Shown one piece after another: positions 18,591 through 26,619 of a stretch of 64,000 nt of DNA (the first letter of the stretch is position 1; every line of letters starts with the position of its first letter). The notes under the pieces were generated by a model, which worked only from the letters and a program-made list of their open reading frames with translations, was not told the DNA's origin and did not search any database. Origin of the DNA: Bacteroidota bacterium (GTDB taxonomy: Bacteria; Bacteroidota; Bacteroidia; Flavobacteriales; Weeksellaceae); contig JAEWOD010000031.1 in NCBI GenBank assembly GCA_023461035.1, forward strand, positions 1 to 64,000, written 5' to 3'. A program made the translations under genes and the position numbers.

Positions 18591-19469
18591 ATGAAAGCAT
18601 ACGTTTTTCCGGGTCAAGGGGCCCAATTCACAGGGATGGGAAAGGATCTTTATGATAATTCTCCCTTGGCAAAAGAATTGTTTCAAAAAGCCGATAAACA
18701 ATTGGGATTTGAGATTTCCAAAATTATGTTTGAAGGAACGGCTGACGAACTCAAACAAACAAAAGTTACCCAACCTGCGGTTTTCCTGCACTCGGTTATT
18801 CTGGCCAAAACGCTTGAAAATTTTCAGCCCGATATGGTAGCCGGACATTCGCTGGGCGAAATTTCCGCTCTCGTTGCCAACGGAACTTTGGATTTTGAGT
18901 CCGGATTGAATCTGGTGTATAAACGTGCGATGGCCATGCAGAAAGCATGTGAAATCCAGCCAAGCACGATGGCAGCGATTTTAGGTTTAGAGGATGAAGT
19001 TGTGGAAAAAATATGCGCGGAAATCGAAGGAGTAGTGGTGCCGGCCAATTATAATTGTCCCGGACAATTGGTGATTTCGGGTGAAGTTCCGGCGGTAGAA
19101 CTGGCCTGTGAAAAATTAAAAGAAGCCGGAGCCAAACGAGCTCTTTTACTTCCGGTGGGCGGTGCTTTTCATTCGCCATTGATGAAACCTGCCGAAGATG
19201 AATTGGCAGAAGCTATTTTCCAAACAGAATTTAAAAATCCGGTTTGTCCGGTTTATCAGAATGTAACAACAACAGCCGTAACCGATCCGGAAGAAATAAA
19301 AAAGAATTTGGTGGCGCAGTTGACAGCTCCCGTAAAATGGACGCAATCTGTTCAAAACATGGTAAAGGATGGCGCGACTGAATTTATAGAAGTGGGACCG
19401 GGGAATACGTTGCAAGGGTTAATCCGTAAAATCGACGGAAATGCTGTGACCAGTTCGGCAACTTCTTGA
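18591..19469 (+). CDS. fabD: malonyl CoA-acyl carrier protein transacylase
   Basis: 292 residues. PGQGAQFTGMGKDL is at the N-terminus, the nucleophile Ser lies in GHSLGEISAL near residue 87, and the catalytic His in GGAFHSPLM near 198. It transfers malonyl from CoA to ACP to start fatty acid elongation. It follows the glycosyltransferase by 36 nt. Confidence 0.97.
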   Translation: MKAYVFPGQGAQFTGMGKDLYDNSPLAKELFQKADKQLGFEISKIMFEGTADELKQTKVTQPAVFLHSVILAKTLENFQPDMVAGHSLGEISALVANGTLDFESGLNLVYKRAMAMQKACEIQPSTMAAILGLEDEVVEKICAEIEGVVVPANYNCPGQLVISGEVPAVELACEKLKEAGAKRALLLPVGGAFHSPLMKPAEDELAEAIFQTEFKNPVCPVYQNVTTTAVTDPEEIKKNLVAQLTAPVKWTQSVQNMVKDGATEFIEVGPGNTLQGLIRKIDGNAVTSSATS

Positions 19470-19540
19470 GTGGGAGAGTGTTTGAGTGGAAGAGTGGTTG
19501 AATAAAACTTGGAAACATAATACGAGCGAAGTGAATTGTA

Positions 19541-19577
19541 TGAAGTAAAACTTGAAACTTGAAACTTGAAACTTTAA
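19541..19577 (+). repeat. TTGAAAC heptad repeat before the GHMP kinase
   Basis: Three tandem TTGAAAC units followed by the variant TTTAAAC run directly into the coding region. The TTG of a unit provides the only plausible start upstream of the conserved region. Similar units lie before mazG and the sigma-54 activator. Confidence 0.65.
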
Positions 19578-20497
19578 ACAAAAAATTCAGAGCCAACGGA
19601 AAACTTTTAATTGCAGGCGAATATGCAGTTTTGGATGGCGGTTTGGCATTTGCAATTCCTACAAAATTAGGACAGACTTTAGAAGTTGAATATTTGAAGT
19701 CCATCAATAAACCGAAATTAAAATGGGAAGCGTATTTGCAAAACCATTCTTTGTGGTTTTCAGCTGAATTTGATTTGAAAACACTTGAAATTGTACAAAG
19801 TTCAAATGCTAAACTGGCTTCCGAATTATGGAAAATTTTTAGCGCAATCGAAAAATTGAACCCCGAATTCTTTCAAAACCAAAATCAGAATATTCAGTGC
19901 AAAACCCAAATGGAATTTCCAAAAGATTGGGGATTGGGAAGTAGTTCGACATTGATTTATCTGCTGGCAAAATGGACGTCAGTTGATCTGTTTGAATTGA
20001 ATCGATTAACGTTTAATACAAGCGGGTATGATGTAGCTTGTGCAAGTATGAATTCCCCATTATTTTATCAGAATTTGGGAATAGAAAAACGAATTGAACC
20101 CATAGAATTTCATCCTTCTTTTGCAGAACAATTGTATTTCGTTCATCTAAATCAAAAACAAGACACGCAAATCAATGTTTTTAAAAATTACCGGGAGTTA
20201 CCCAAAGATTTGGATTGGGTCAATTCAGTTTCGACGGTTTCTTATAACATGGCGAAAGCTGAATCATTAGCAGAATTTGAAACGCTGATGAGTCTTCATG
20301 AAGAATTGATTTCCTCCAAATTAAATCTCCCAAAAGTGAAGGATTTATACTTTTCAGATTATGAAGGAAGTGTAAAAAGTCTGGGAGCATGGGGTGGAGA
20401 CTTCGTTTTGGTAACGGCCAGAGAAGAGTTTCTAAACTATTTTACCTCAAAAGGTTATAGCACTATTCTTCACTTTAAAGATTTGGAAAGTTGTTAA
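19559..20497 (+). CDS. GYDIA-type GHMP kinase
   Basis: About 312 residues. RANGKLLIAGEYAVLDGG begins the GHMP fold, the ATP loop is GLGSSSTLIYLL near 124, and the family signature appears as GYDVACAS near 160. These Bacteroidota proteins resemble mevalonate or phosphomevalonate kinases; a part in isoprenoid synthesis is inferred, not shown. No ATG exists upstream of the conserved start: the frame is closed at 19553 and the first internal ATG is more than 100 codons in. Translation must begin at a TTG (19559) lying in a heptad repeat, or at another non-ATG codon nearby. Confidence 0.82.
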   Translation: MKLETLNKKFRANGKLLIAGEYAVLDGGLAFAIPTKLGQTLEVEYLKSINKPKLKWEAYLQNHSLWFSAEFDLKTLEIVQSSNAKLASELWKIFSAIEKLNPEFFQNQNQNIQCKTQMEFPKDWGLGSSSTLIYLLAKWTSVDLFELNRLTFNTSGYDVACASMNSPLFYQNLGIEKRIEPIEFHPSFAEQLYFVHLNQKQDTQINVFKNYRELPKDLDWVNSVSTVSYNMAKAESLAEFETLMSLHEELISSKLNLPKVKDLYFSDYEGSVKSLGAWGGDFVLVTAREEFLNYFTSKGYSTILHFKDLESC

Positions 20498-20539
20498 ATT
20501 TTTCTAAATTTACGTTATCATCATTTAAAAATTTTGCAC

Positions 20540-21250
20540 ATGAAAAAGTATTTTGCTGAATTTTTCGGCACTTTTTGGTTGGTGTTTGGAGGTTGTGGTA
20601 GCGCGGTTTTTGCTGCCGGAGTTCCGGACATAGGGATTGGTTTATTGGGAGTCGCTCTGGCTTTTGGTTTGACGGTTCTGACGATGGCTTATGCCGTAGG
20701 GCATATTTCAGGCGGGCATTTTAATCCGGCGGTATCCTTTGGCTTGTTGGCGGGAGGAAGATTTTCCGCTAAAGAAGTAATCCCTTATGTGATAGCGCAA
20801 GTTGCAGGAGCAACAGCCGCCGCTGCAGTGTTATGGGCTATTTTGGATGGAGCGGGAGCCTTTACGACTGAAGGAGTCGGTGCATTTGCAACCAATTTTT
20901 ACGACCAAGCAGGATATGCCGGCCGTAGCTATAGCATGTGTGCAGCTTTTCTGGCTGAAGCAGTATTGACGGCGTTCTTTTTAATCGTGATCATGGGTGC
21001 GACCGATAAATGGGCCAACGGTAAATTTGCCGGTATCGCCATCGGTCTGGCTTTGACGTTAATTCACTTGATTTCCATTCCTATTACCAATACTTCGGTA
21101 AATCCTGCGCGTTCTACTTCTCAGGCATTGTTTGTGGGAGGAACTGCTTTGTCGCAATTATGGTTGTTTTGGTTGGCACCGATAGTCGGAGGTGTGGTTG
21201 GAGGTTTGATTTATAAATTTCTTTTGCAACGCAATCAGGACGAAGAATAA
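20540..21250 (+). CDS. aqpZ: aquaporin Z
   Basis: 236 residues from the ATG at 20540 (a TTG two codons upstream is less likely). There are six membrane helices and the two NPA half-helices: GGHFNPAVSFG (about 60) and TSVNPARST (about 190), the latter with the selectivity arginine. Length and motifs fit a water channel of the AqpZ type. It is a single gene followed by a terminator. Confidence 0.94.
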   Translation: MKKYFAEFFGTFWLVFGGCGSAVFAAGVPDIGIGLLGVALAFGLTVLTMAYAVGHISGGHFNPAVSFGLLAGGRFSAKEVIPYVIAQVAGATAAAAVLWAILDGAGAFTTEGVGAFATNFYDQAGYAGRSYSMCAAFLAEAVLTAFFLIVIMGATDKWANGKFAGIAIGLALTLIHLISIPITNTSVNPARSTSQALFVGGTALSQLWLFWLAPIVGGVVGGLIYKFLLQRNQDEE

Positions 21251-21279
21251 TAGGATACTATACTTCTTTCAATAAATTT

Positions 21280-21302
21280 AATCCCGCTCAAAAGGCGGGA
21301 TT
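21280..21302 (+). terminator. terminator of aqpZ
   Basis: AATCCCGC (21280-21287) pairs with GCGGGATT (21295-21302) around a 7-nt loop and is followed by TTTATTT. Confidence 0.75.
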
Positions 21303-21364
21303 TTATTTGGGAAAAATTGAGAAATACAGTTATTTGTGGCATTGTAACAAAAATTACTTAAAAA

Positions 21365-21391
21365 TGTTACATAATTCATAGTCATTGTTAC
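21365..21391 (+). promoter_or_regulatory. operator copy 1: TGTTAC-N15-TGTTAC
   Basis: Direct hexamer repeats start at 21365 and 21386, exactly 21 bp apart. The whole 27-nt stretch agrees with the copy at 26211 at 23 positions, including 11 of the 15 spacer bases. It lies 32 nt before a weak -7 element (TATTTTTA, 21424-21431) in front of the hybrid regulator. Likely an autoregulatory site for that regulator; the inference rests on the three conserved copies. Confidence 0.6.
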
Positions 21392-21490
21392 GTAAATCCT
21401 ATTATTTGGTAGTTCGCTATTTCTATTTTTAAAAGCGAAAATCTGATTTATTAATTTATGATTAACTTATATACCCTAAAATCTTTTACT

Positions 21491-24406
21491 ATGAAAAAAT
21501 ATCTACTGATTTTAACCCTCTTTTTTTCTTCTTTTCTTTTTGCGCAGAATCAGGCGAAAATTGATTCGCTGGAAAATGCGCTTGTAAAAGCAAAAAACAA
21601 CGCTGCTAAAGCGGATATACTCACGGGGCTTTTTGAAGAATATGCGAACTATGACATAGACAAAGCCAAGCTCTATTCCGATAAGCTTTTTGATCTGGCA
21701 AAAACAAATAAGGATGATTATGTGTATTATTCGGCATATTTCAGCAAAGGAATCCACCAATATTATATTTCTGAATTTGAAAATTCAATTAAATCTATGA
21801 AACAAGCACTTGCTTATGCAGAAAAATTGAAAAAACAGAAATTGATTACTAAGGCACATTGTCAATTGGGAAGGTTTTATTTTGTTGTGAGCAAGAATGA
21901 TTCTGCCTTGTATTTTACCGATAAAACAATTGAATCAAGCAAAAAATCAAATGACATTGATAATTATACGGCTGCTCTTTTAGAAAAAGGGAATTATTAT
22001 TTTAGGCAAAGAGAAGCGAATAAATCATTACAGTATTTTAATATGATTGATTCCATTTGGAGTAAGACCAATACTAAAAACAGCAATTTGGCCATAGCAC
22101 TTAGTGGTGCCTCTATGGTGCTTATAGAAATAAGTGAATTTGATAAAGCTGAAAATTACAGTTTTCGTGCAAAAAAAATAGGTGAAGAGATTGGGAGTAT
22201 AGAGGCTGTGATGAAGGCGGAAAGAGCGTTGGGAGTACTCGCCATCTACAAAAAAGATTACGAAACTGGGAAAGAAAAAATCAACAAGGTTCTGGAATAC
22301 TATGTTTCGGTGAAAAACAAAAAAGAAGAAGGAAATTTACTTAGTATATTAGGGCATATTTCTATTCAACAAGGGGATTTCAAACAAGCCGAAATTTATT
22401 TGTTAAAGGGTGCCGAAATCAGTAAGGAGGCTGGTGCTCCGCGTGAAACAGCTAGCTCCTTGATAGAGTTGGCAAGATTGTATTTAAAACAAAAAAACTA
22501 TGCTAAAAGTCAAAAATATTATACCGAAGCATTGGAAATTAATCAAAAAATACCCGATCTTTCAGGACAAGTAATTTGCAATTTAGCACTTGCTAAAATC
22601 AATTACGAAACACAAAATTATAAAACCACTACGGAATATCTCCTGACATATATTTCTCTGAAAGATAGTTTAACCAAAAAGAGAAACTTTGAAATAACAA
22701 CCGAACTCGAAACGAAATACCAAACCGCCCAAAAACAACAGCAAATTGAACTTTTATCCGCCGAAAAAGAATTGGCCGAACAAAAACGCAAAAGCCAGCT
22801 TACGGTTTTTGCCGCGTTGGTGGGATTGCTGTTGATTGCCGGCGCGACTTTGGCTTTTGCTTACCGCAACAAACTGAGGACGGCCGAAAAAATTAGGGAA
22901 CTCAACCAACTGAAATCCCGGTTTTTTGCCAATATTTCCCACGAATTCCGTACACCGCTTACGCTGATAAAAAGCCCGTTGCAGAATCTGCAAGCCGAAA
23001 TAGGAGATGAAAACCAACAAAAACAACTCTCGCTCATCGACAAAAATTCTGATAGAATGTTGGAATTAGTCAATCAATTATTGGAACTTTCCAAAATCGA
23101 CAGCGGAAAATTACAACTCATCCTGAAAGAAGGCGAAATAGGTTCGTTTTTGAAATCCATTTCCGAATCGTTTGCCTACCGGGCCAAAGAAAACGGGCTG
23201 AAATTTTCATCAGAAATTGAAGTTTCGGAAGGACGGTACAGCTACGACAAAGACGTGATTGAAAAAATTGTGACCAACCTTTTATCCAACGCCGTAAAAT
23301 ATACGCCTGAAAACAATGAAGTAAATTTCAGCTCAACTATTGAAAACGAAACCCTGAAAATCAAGGTTTCAAATTCCGGTACAAATCTGAAAAACAAAGA
23401 TTTGCCGAAACTTTTTGAACGTTTTCATCAAACCGACAACCAAAACGAGGGCTTTGGAATCGGGTTAGCGCTTATCAAAGAGCTGGTGGATTTGTACAAA
23501 GGGAAAATTGAAACCACGGTAAAAGACGGGGTTTTGAGTTTTTCAGTTACCTTACCGCTGAGCCTTTCCGGTTCAGAGAACATTCTGATTCCAACTCAAA
23601 CGCAAACAGATGCTGACGAAATTTCCAACATGGAAACTTCAACTGAAAAAGAACTTCCCCTATTGTTAATCGTAGATGACAATCCCGAAATCAGAACGGT
23701 AATCCAACAGGTTTTTGAAAACGACTATACCGTTTTACAAGCCGAAGATGGAAATTCCGCATTAAAAACCGCCCAAAAAGAAATTCCCGATTGTATCATT
23801 TCGGACGTGATGATGCCCGGAATGGACGGATTTGAATTTACCAAAGCCATTAAAGAAAACGAACTTACCTCGTTCATTCCTGTTATTTTACTGACCGCAA
23901 AAACTTCGGACGAAGCACGGTTGGAAGCATTGCAAAATGAAGCCGATGCCTTTTTGACCAAACCTTTTCACAACGAAATCCTGAAACAAACCGTTCAGCA
24001 ACTCATCGGAGAACGCAAAAAACTACAACTTCGATACAGTCGAGAGTTAATTCTGAAACCGGTGGACATCGTTTTGAATACGATAGATGAACGGTTTTTG
24101 GAAAAGTTGGGTGAAATAACGGAGAAGCAATTGTCCAACCCCGATTTCTCTACGGACGAATTCGCATCGGAATTGGGAATGAGCCGTATGCAGTTGCACC
24201 GAAAACTGAAATCCCTGCTGAATGTCAGCACGACGGAATTCATCCGAAATGAACGATTGAAAGCAGCCGCCGAACTGATGAAGAAAGGAAACAAGAACGT
24301 TTCGGAGATTGCTTATACCGTTGGGTTCAATGATGTTTCCTACTTCTCCAAATGCTTCAAGGATTTGTACAACAAAACGCCGTCGGAATATATTTTAAGT
24401 ATTTAA
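21491..24406 (+). CDS. hybrid two-component system protein with TPR sensor and AraC-type output
   Basis: 971 residues from the ATG at 21491, which begins a clear signal peptide (MKKYLLILTLFFSSFLFAQ). The upstream ATG at 21458 would spoil it. Next come about seven TPR-like helical repeats (30-400), presumably periplasmic, a coiled linker, one membrane helix (AALVGLLLIAGATLAFAY), a HisKA domain with SHEFRTPLTL (His484), an HATPase with NLLSNAVKY and GIGLAL, a receiver with Asp772 in ISDVMMPGMDG, and an AraC-family helix-turn-helix at the C-terminus (about 870-971, VSEIAYTVGFNDVSYFSKCFK). Signal input, phosphorelay and DNA binding are in one chain. Candidate operators stand upstream of this gene and two downstream promoters. 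Confidence 0.93.
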   Translation: MKKYLLILTLFFSSFLFAQNQAKIDSLENALVKAKNNAAKADILTGLFEEYANYDIDKAKLYSDKLFDLAKTNKDDYVYYSAYFSKGIHQYYISEFENSIKSMKQALAYAEKLKKQKLITKAHCQLGRFYFVVSKNDSALYFTDKTIESSKKSNDIDNYTAALLEKGNYYFRQREANKSLQYFNMIDSIWSKTNTKNSNLAIALSGASMVLIEISEFDKAENYSFRAKKIGEEIGSIEAVMKAERALGVLAIYKKDYETGKEKINKVLEYYVSVKNKKEEGNLLSILGHISIQQGDFKQAEIYLLKGAEISKEAGAPRETASSLIELARLYLKQKNYAKSQKYYTEALEINQKIPDLSGQVICNLALAKINYETQNYKTTTEYLLTYISLKDSLTKKRNFEITTELETKYQTAQKQQQIELLSAEKELAEQKRKSQLTVFAALVGLLLIAGATLAFAYRNKLRTAEKIRELNQLKSRFFANISHEFRTPLTLIKSPLQNLQAEIGDENQQKQLSLIDKNSDRMLELVNQLLELSKIDSGKLQLILKEGEIGSFLKSISESFAYRAKENGLKFSSEIEVSEGRYSYDKDVIEKIVTNLLSNAVKYTPENNEVNFSSTIENETLKIKVSNSGTNLKNKDLPKLFERFHQTDNQNEGFGIGLALIKELVDLYKGKIETTVKDGVLSFSVTLPLSLSGSENILIPTQTQTDADEISNMETSTEKELPLLLIVDDNPEIRTVIQQVFENDYTVLQAEDGNSALKTAQKEIPDCIISDVMMPGMDGFEFTKAIKENELTSFIPVILLTAKTSDEARLEALQNEADAFLTKPFHNEILKQTVQQLIGERKKLQLRYSRELILKPVDIVLNTIDERFLEKLGEITEKQLSNPDFSTDEFASELGMSRMQLHRKLKSLLNVSTTEFIRNERLKAAAELMKKGNKNVSEIAYTVGFNDVSYFSKCFKDLYNKTPSEYILSI

Positions 24407-24434
24407 ACAATTGATTTATAGTTAATTAAATACT

Positions 24435-24461
24435 TGTTACATAGTTTATAATCCCTGTTAC
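24435..24461 (+). promoter_or_regulatory. operator copy 2: TGTTAC-N15-TGTTAC
   Basis: The half-sites start at 24435 and 24456, 21 bp apart. The distance from the last base to the TACTTTTG element of the first LRR gene is 31 nt. The second half-site overlaps the left arm of a terminator hairpin. Confidence 0.6.
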
Positions 24462-24477
24462 AATAGTCGCAGGGATT
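24450..24477 (+). terminator. terminator of the hybrid regulator
   Basis: AATCCCTG (24450-24457) and CAGGGATT (24470-24477) form an 8-bp perfect stem with a 12-nt loop, followed by a run of eight T. It shares bases with operator copy 2. Confidence 0.75.
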
Positions 24478-24492
24478 TTTTTTGTGTCAAAG

Positions 24493-24500
24493 TACTTTTG
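24493..24500 (+). promoter_or_regulatory. -7 element of the first LRR gene (TACTTTTG)
   Basis: TACTTTTG matches TAnnTTTG. No TTG lies at the expected -33 position, which fits a promoter that depends on an activator bound at operator copy 2. Confidence 0.55.
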
Positions 24501-24572
24501 ATTCCGGATGTTAAATGTTCATTGCTATCAATCTTTGAATGAATCATACAATAACAATAAAAATTTATACAG

Positions 24573-26153
24573 ATGAAAAGAATCTTAACACTTTTATTCT
24601 TGTCCGGAATAGGGATAAGTTTAATTCCTGTCAAAGCACAAAATGTTCATATTCCCGACCCCGCTTTTAAGTCGTACCTGGTAGGAAATCCGGCAATCAA
24701 CACCAACGGCGATTCAGAAATACAACTAAGCGAAGCCCAGTCATTTACGGGGACTATAAATGCAAGTTCACTGGGTATTTCCGACCTTACAGGTATTCAA
24801 TCATTTCCTGTAATAACCGGATTGGACGTGAGCAATAATCAATTGACGGAACTTGTCCTTAGCCATAACCAGAATTTACAAAGTATATCCTGTCAAGATA
24901 ACCAGATTTCAGAGTTGAGTGTAACCTCCAATACGGTTTTACAACAGTTGCGTTGTTACCGAAACCAGCTTACTTCTCTCCAAATAGGGCAGAATTCGAT
25001 TTTAAAAGAAATATGGTGCCACGAAAATCAGTTGACGGAATTGAACGTGCTTTACCTTCCGGCTTTGGAAATGCTATCCTGTCGAGCCAATCAACTTACC
25101 TCAATTGTTGTTGCTCAAAATCCGGTTTTGAAAGAACTTTCCTGTGGTTCCAACCAACTCACAGAATTAGATATTACCCAAAACCCGATTTTGGAGAAGT
25201 TGCTTTGTGATTATAATCAGATAGAAGCACTCGATGTAACCCAAAATCCCGTTTTAAAATCTTTGACTTGTTTCGGTAATGAGCTGACGGAGTTAGACGT
25301 TACGCAAAATCCGGTTCTGGAAATACTGTGGTGTCCGGAAAATCAGTTGACGGAACTCGATGTAACGCAAAACCCCGTTTTGGTTTCCCTTATTTGCGAT
25401 ACCAACCAACTAACAGCACTGGATGTTACGCAAAACCCGGTTTTGGATGATTTGACTTGTTATACTAATCAGATAACGGCACTGGATGTTACCCAAAACC
25501 CGGAGTTGATATCGCTGGTTTGCTACGAAAATAATATTGCAGAGTTAAATCTTACTCAAAACCCGGAATTGGAAATTTTATGGTGCGATTCGAATCAATT
25601 GACAACGTTAAATCTGACACAAAATCCGGTTTTGCGAAATTTATCTTGTGGTTACAACCAACTTACTGAATTGGACCTAAGTCAAAACCCAGAATTGGAG
25701 CGAATAAATTCTGAGAGCAATCAGTTGACCTCTTTAAATGTCAAGAATGGAAATAATATCGATATTTCCGATGCTGATTTTTGGACGATAAACAATCCCG
25801 ATCTTTTCTGTGTAGTGGTAGATGATCCCGATTGGAGTACTGCAAACTGGACGAGTTATATAGACCTTCATACGAGTTTCAGTGAAGATTGTGAAAATAT
25901 GTCGGTAAGCGGCTCATTGGTTGATGAAAACATAAAAATCTATCCGAATCCGTTCAGCGACAGTCTGGTCATCCTTTCAGGCCAAACAATGGATAAGGTA
26001 CTTGTTTACGATGTAACCGGTGCTTTGCACTATGAAAGTAATCTTCAGGACAGAGAGGTTGCTCTAGACCTTTCGCACCTCAAACCGGGAATTTATTTTA
26101 TAAAAATCATTTCCGGACAGCTGGAAATTGTTCATAAAGCAATAAAAAAATAA
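24573..26153 (+). CDS. secreted leucine-rich-repeat protein with T9SS sorting domain (first)
   Basis: 526 residues. A signal peptide (to about 22) is followed by a short region with an EF-hand-like loop (NTNGDSEIQLSE, about 48-59). About fourteen 21-residue leucine-rich repeats cover about 85-400, with the core pattern L-x-C-x-x-N-Q-L-T-x-L-D-V-T-Q-N-P-V-L. Most repeats carry a cysteine at the same place, stacking into a ladder. The C-terminal 75 residues are a type A T9SS sorting domain (IKIYPNPFSD, LKPGIYFIKI). It should be displayed on the cell surface, where LRRs usually bind protein or glycan. Its promoter carries operator copy 2. Confidence 0.85.
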   Translation: MKRILTLLFLSGIGISLIPVKAQNVHIPDPAFKSYLVGNPAINTNGDSEIQLSEAQSFTGTINASSLGISDLTGIQSFPVITGLDVSNNQLTELVLSHNQNLQSISCQDNQISELSVTSNTVLQQLRCYRNQLTSLQIGQNSILKEIWCHENQLTELNVLYLPALEMLSCRANQLTSIVVAQNPVLKELSCGSNQLTELDITQNPILEKLLCDYNQIEALDVTQNPVLKSLTCFGNELTELDVTQNPVLEILWCPENQLTELDVTQNPVLVSLICDTNQLTALDVTQNPVLDDLTCYTNQITALDVTQNPELISLVCYENNIAELNLTQNPELEILWCDSNQLTTLNLTQNPVLRNLSCGYNQLTELDLSQNPELERINSESNQLTSLNVKNGNNIDISDADFWTINNPDLFCVVVDDPDWSTANWTSYIDLHTSFSEDCENMSVSGSLVDENIKIYPNPFSDSLVILSGQTMDKVLVYDVTGALHYESNLQDREVALDLSHLKPGIYFIKIISGQLEIVHKAIKK

Positions 26154-26210
26154 TACGGTTTGAATGTATTTACAATACATAAATAAGTGATATACAGATA
26201 ATTAATTTAT

Positions 26211-26237
26211 TGTTACATAATTTATAATCCCTGTTAC
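26211..26237 (+). promoter_or_regulatory. operator copy 3: TGTTAC-N15-TGTTAC
   Basis: The half-sites start at 26211 and 26232, again 21 bp apart, and end 31 nt before TAACTTTG (26269-26276). The geometry is identical to copy 2. Confidence 0.6.
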
Positions 26238-26253
26238 AATAGTCACAGGGATT
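26226..26253 (+). terminator. terminator of the first LRR gene
   Basis: The same AATCCCTG/CAGGGATT hairpin as at 24450, with a 12-nt loop and a T8 run. Confidence 0.75.
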
Positions 26254-26268
26254 TTTTTTGTGTGCTTC

Positions 26269-26276
26269 TAACTTTG
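26269..26276 (+). promoter_or_regulatory. -7 element before the small genes (TAACTTTG)
   Basis: TAACTTTG matches TAnnTTTG and ends 27 nt before the ATG at 26304. It has the same spacing to its operator as the first LRR promoter. Confidence 0.55.
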
Positions 26277-26303
26277 ACCATAGTCAACCAAAGGAATTTA
26301 GTT

Positions 26304-26462
26304 ATGGCGAAAAAAGCGAGAAAAAAATACGAGGGGAAAATAGATGAATTGCCCGATAAAAAAATTTACATCAACGTGAACAATTTAGAAAAAGGAGATT
26401 ATGAAATCAACATCACCCACCAAAATAAATTGATAAAGAAAACCACTTTTAAAAAGAAATAA
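26304..26462 (+). CDS. small basic protein, unknown
   Basis: 52 residues from the ATG at 26304. The N-terminus is strongly basic (MAKKARKKYEGK), the middle forms likely beta strands (KIYINVNN, GDYEINITH) and the end is basic again (TTFKKK). The pattern hints at a small beta fold that binds nucleic acid or membrane surface, but I do not recognise a family. It is the first gene after operator copy 3 and is followed after one base by a 29-codon frame, so it is probably real and co-transcribed with it. Confidence 0.6.
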   Translation: MAKKARKKYEGKIDELPDKKIYINVNNLEKGDYEINITHQNKLIKKTTFKKK

Positions 26463-26463
26463 T

Positions 26464-26553
26464 ATGGAAAATATACTTTACAAATTACTGTTCATCACTT
26501 GTCTTGCAGGACTTATCTGGCAACAGCTAACAGAAAATGAATATAAACTATAA
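26464..26553 (+). CDS. 29-residue membrane peptide, unknown
   Basis: Begins one base after the previous stop (TAA-T-ATG). The sequence starts MENILYKLLFITCLAGLIW, one hydrophobic stretch of about 15 residues, followed by the polar tail QQLTENEYKL. It would be a single-pass membrane peptide. The tight coupling to the 52-residue gene supports translation; the function is unknown. Confidence 0.45.
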   Translation: MENILYKLLFITCLAGLIWQQLTENEYKL

Positions 26554-26575
26554 ACAACAATCATCTTCTCTCTAT

Positions 26576-26615
26576 TCCCCTCCTTTGGAGGGGTTGGGGG
26601 AGGCTTAAAATCAAA
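26576..26615 (+). repeat. GC-rich hairpin repeat before the second LRR gene
   Basis: CCCCTCCTTTGGAGGGG (hairpin, 26577-26593) is followed by TTGGGGGAGG and CTTAAAATCAAA, ending 4 nt before the ATG. A second copy with a slightly longer stem lies at 27925-27971, in the same place relative to the next gene. It is very G-rich against an AT-rich background. Confidence 0.75.
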
Positions 26616-26619
26616 TGAC

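Larger units (their letters stand above)
24434..24487 (+). repeat. 54-bp terminator/operator repeat, copy A
   Basis: This stretch is identical to 26210-26263 except at two positions (both G here, A there). It contains the operator and the terminator hairpin annotated separately. The two copies bracket the first LRR gene. Confidence 0.85.
26210..26263 (+). repeat. 54-bp terminator/operator repeat, copy B
   Basis: Near-identical partner of 24434-24487 with two substitutions. It stands just after the first LRR gene and before the two small genes. Confidence 0.85.

Noticed and set aside
24900..25750. Regular 63-bp repetition resembling an array
   Set aside because: It is the coding sequence of 21-residue leucine-rich repeats in one open frame, not a CRISPR or other non-coding array.
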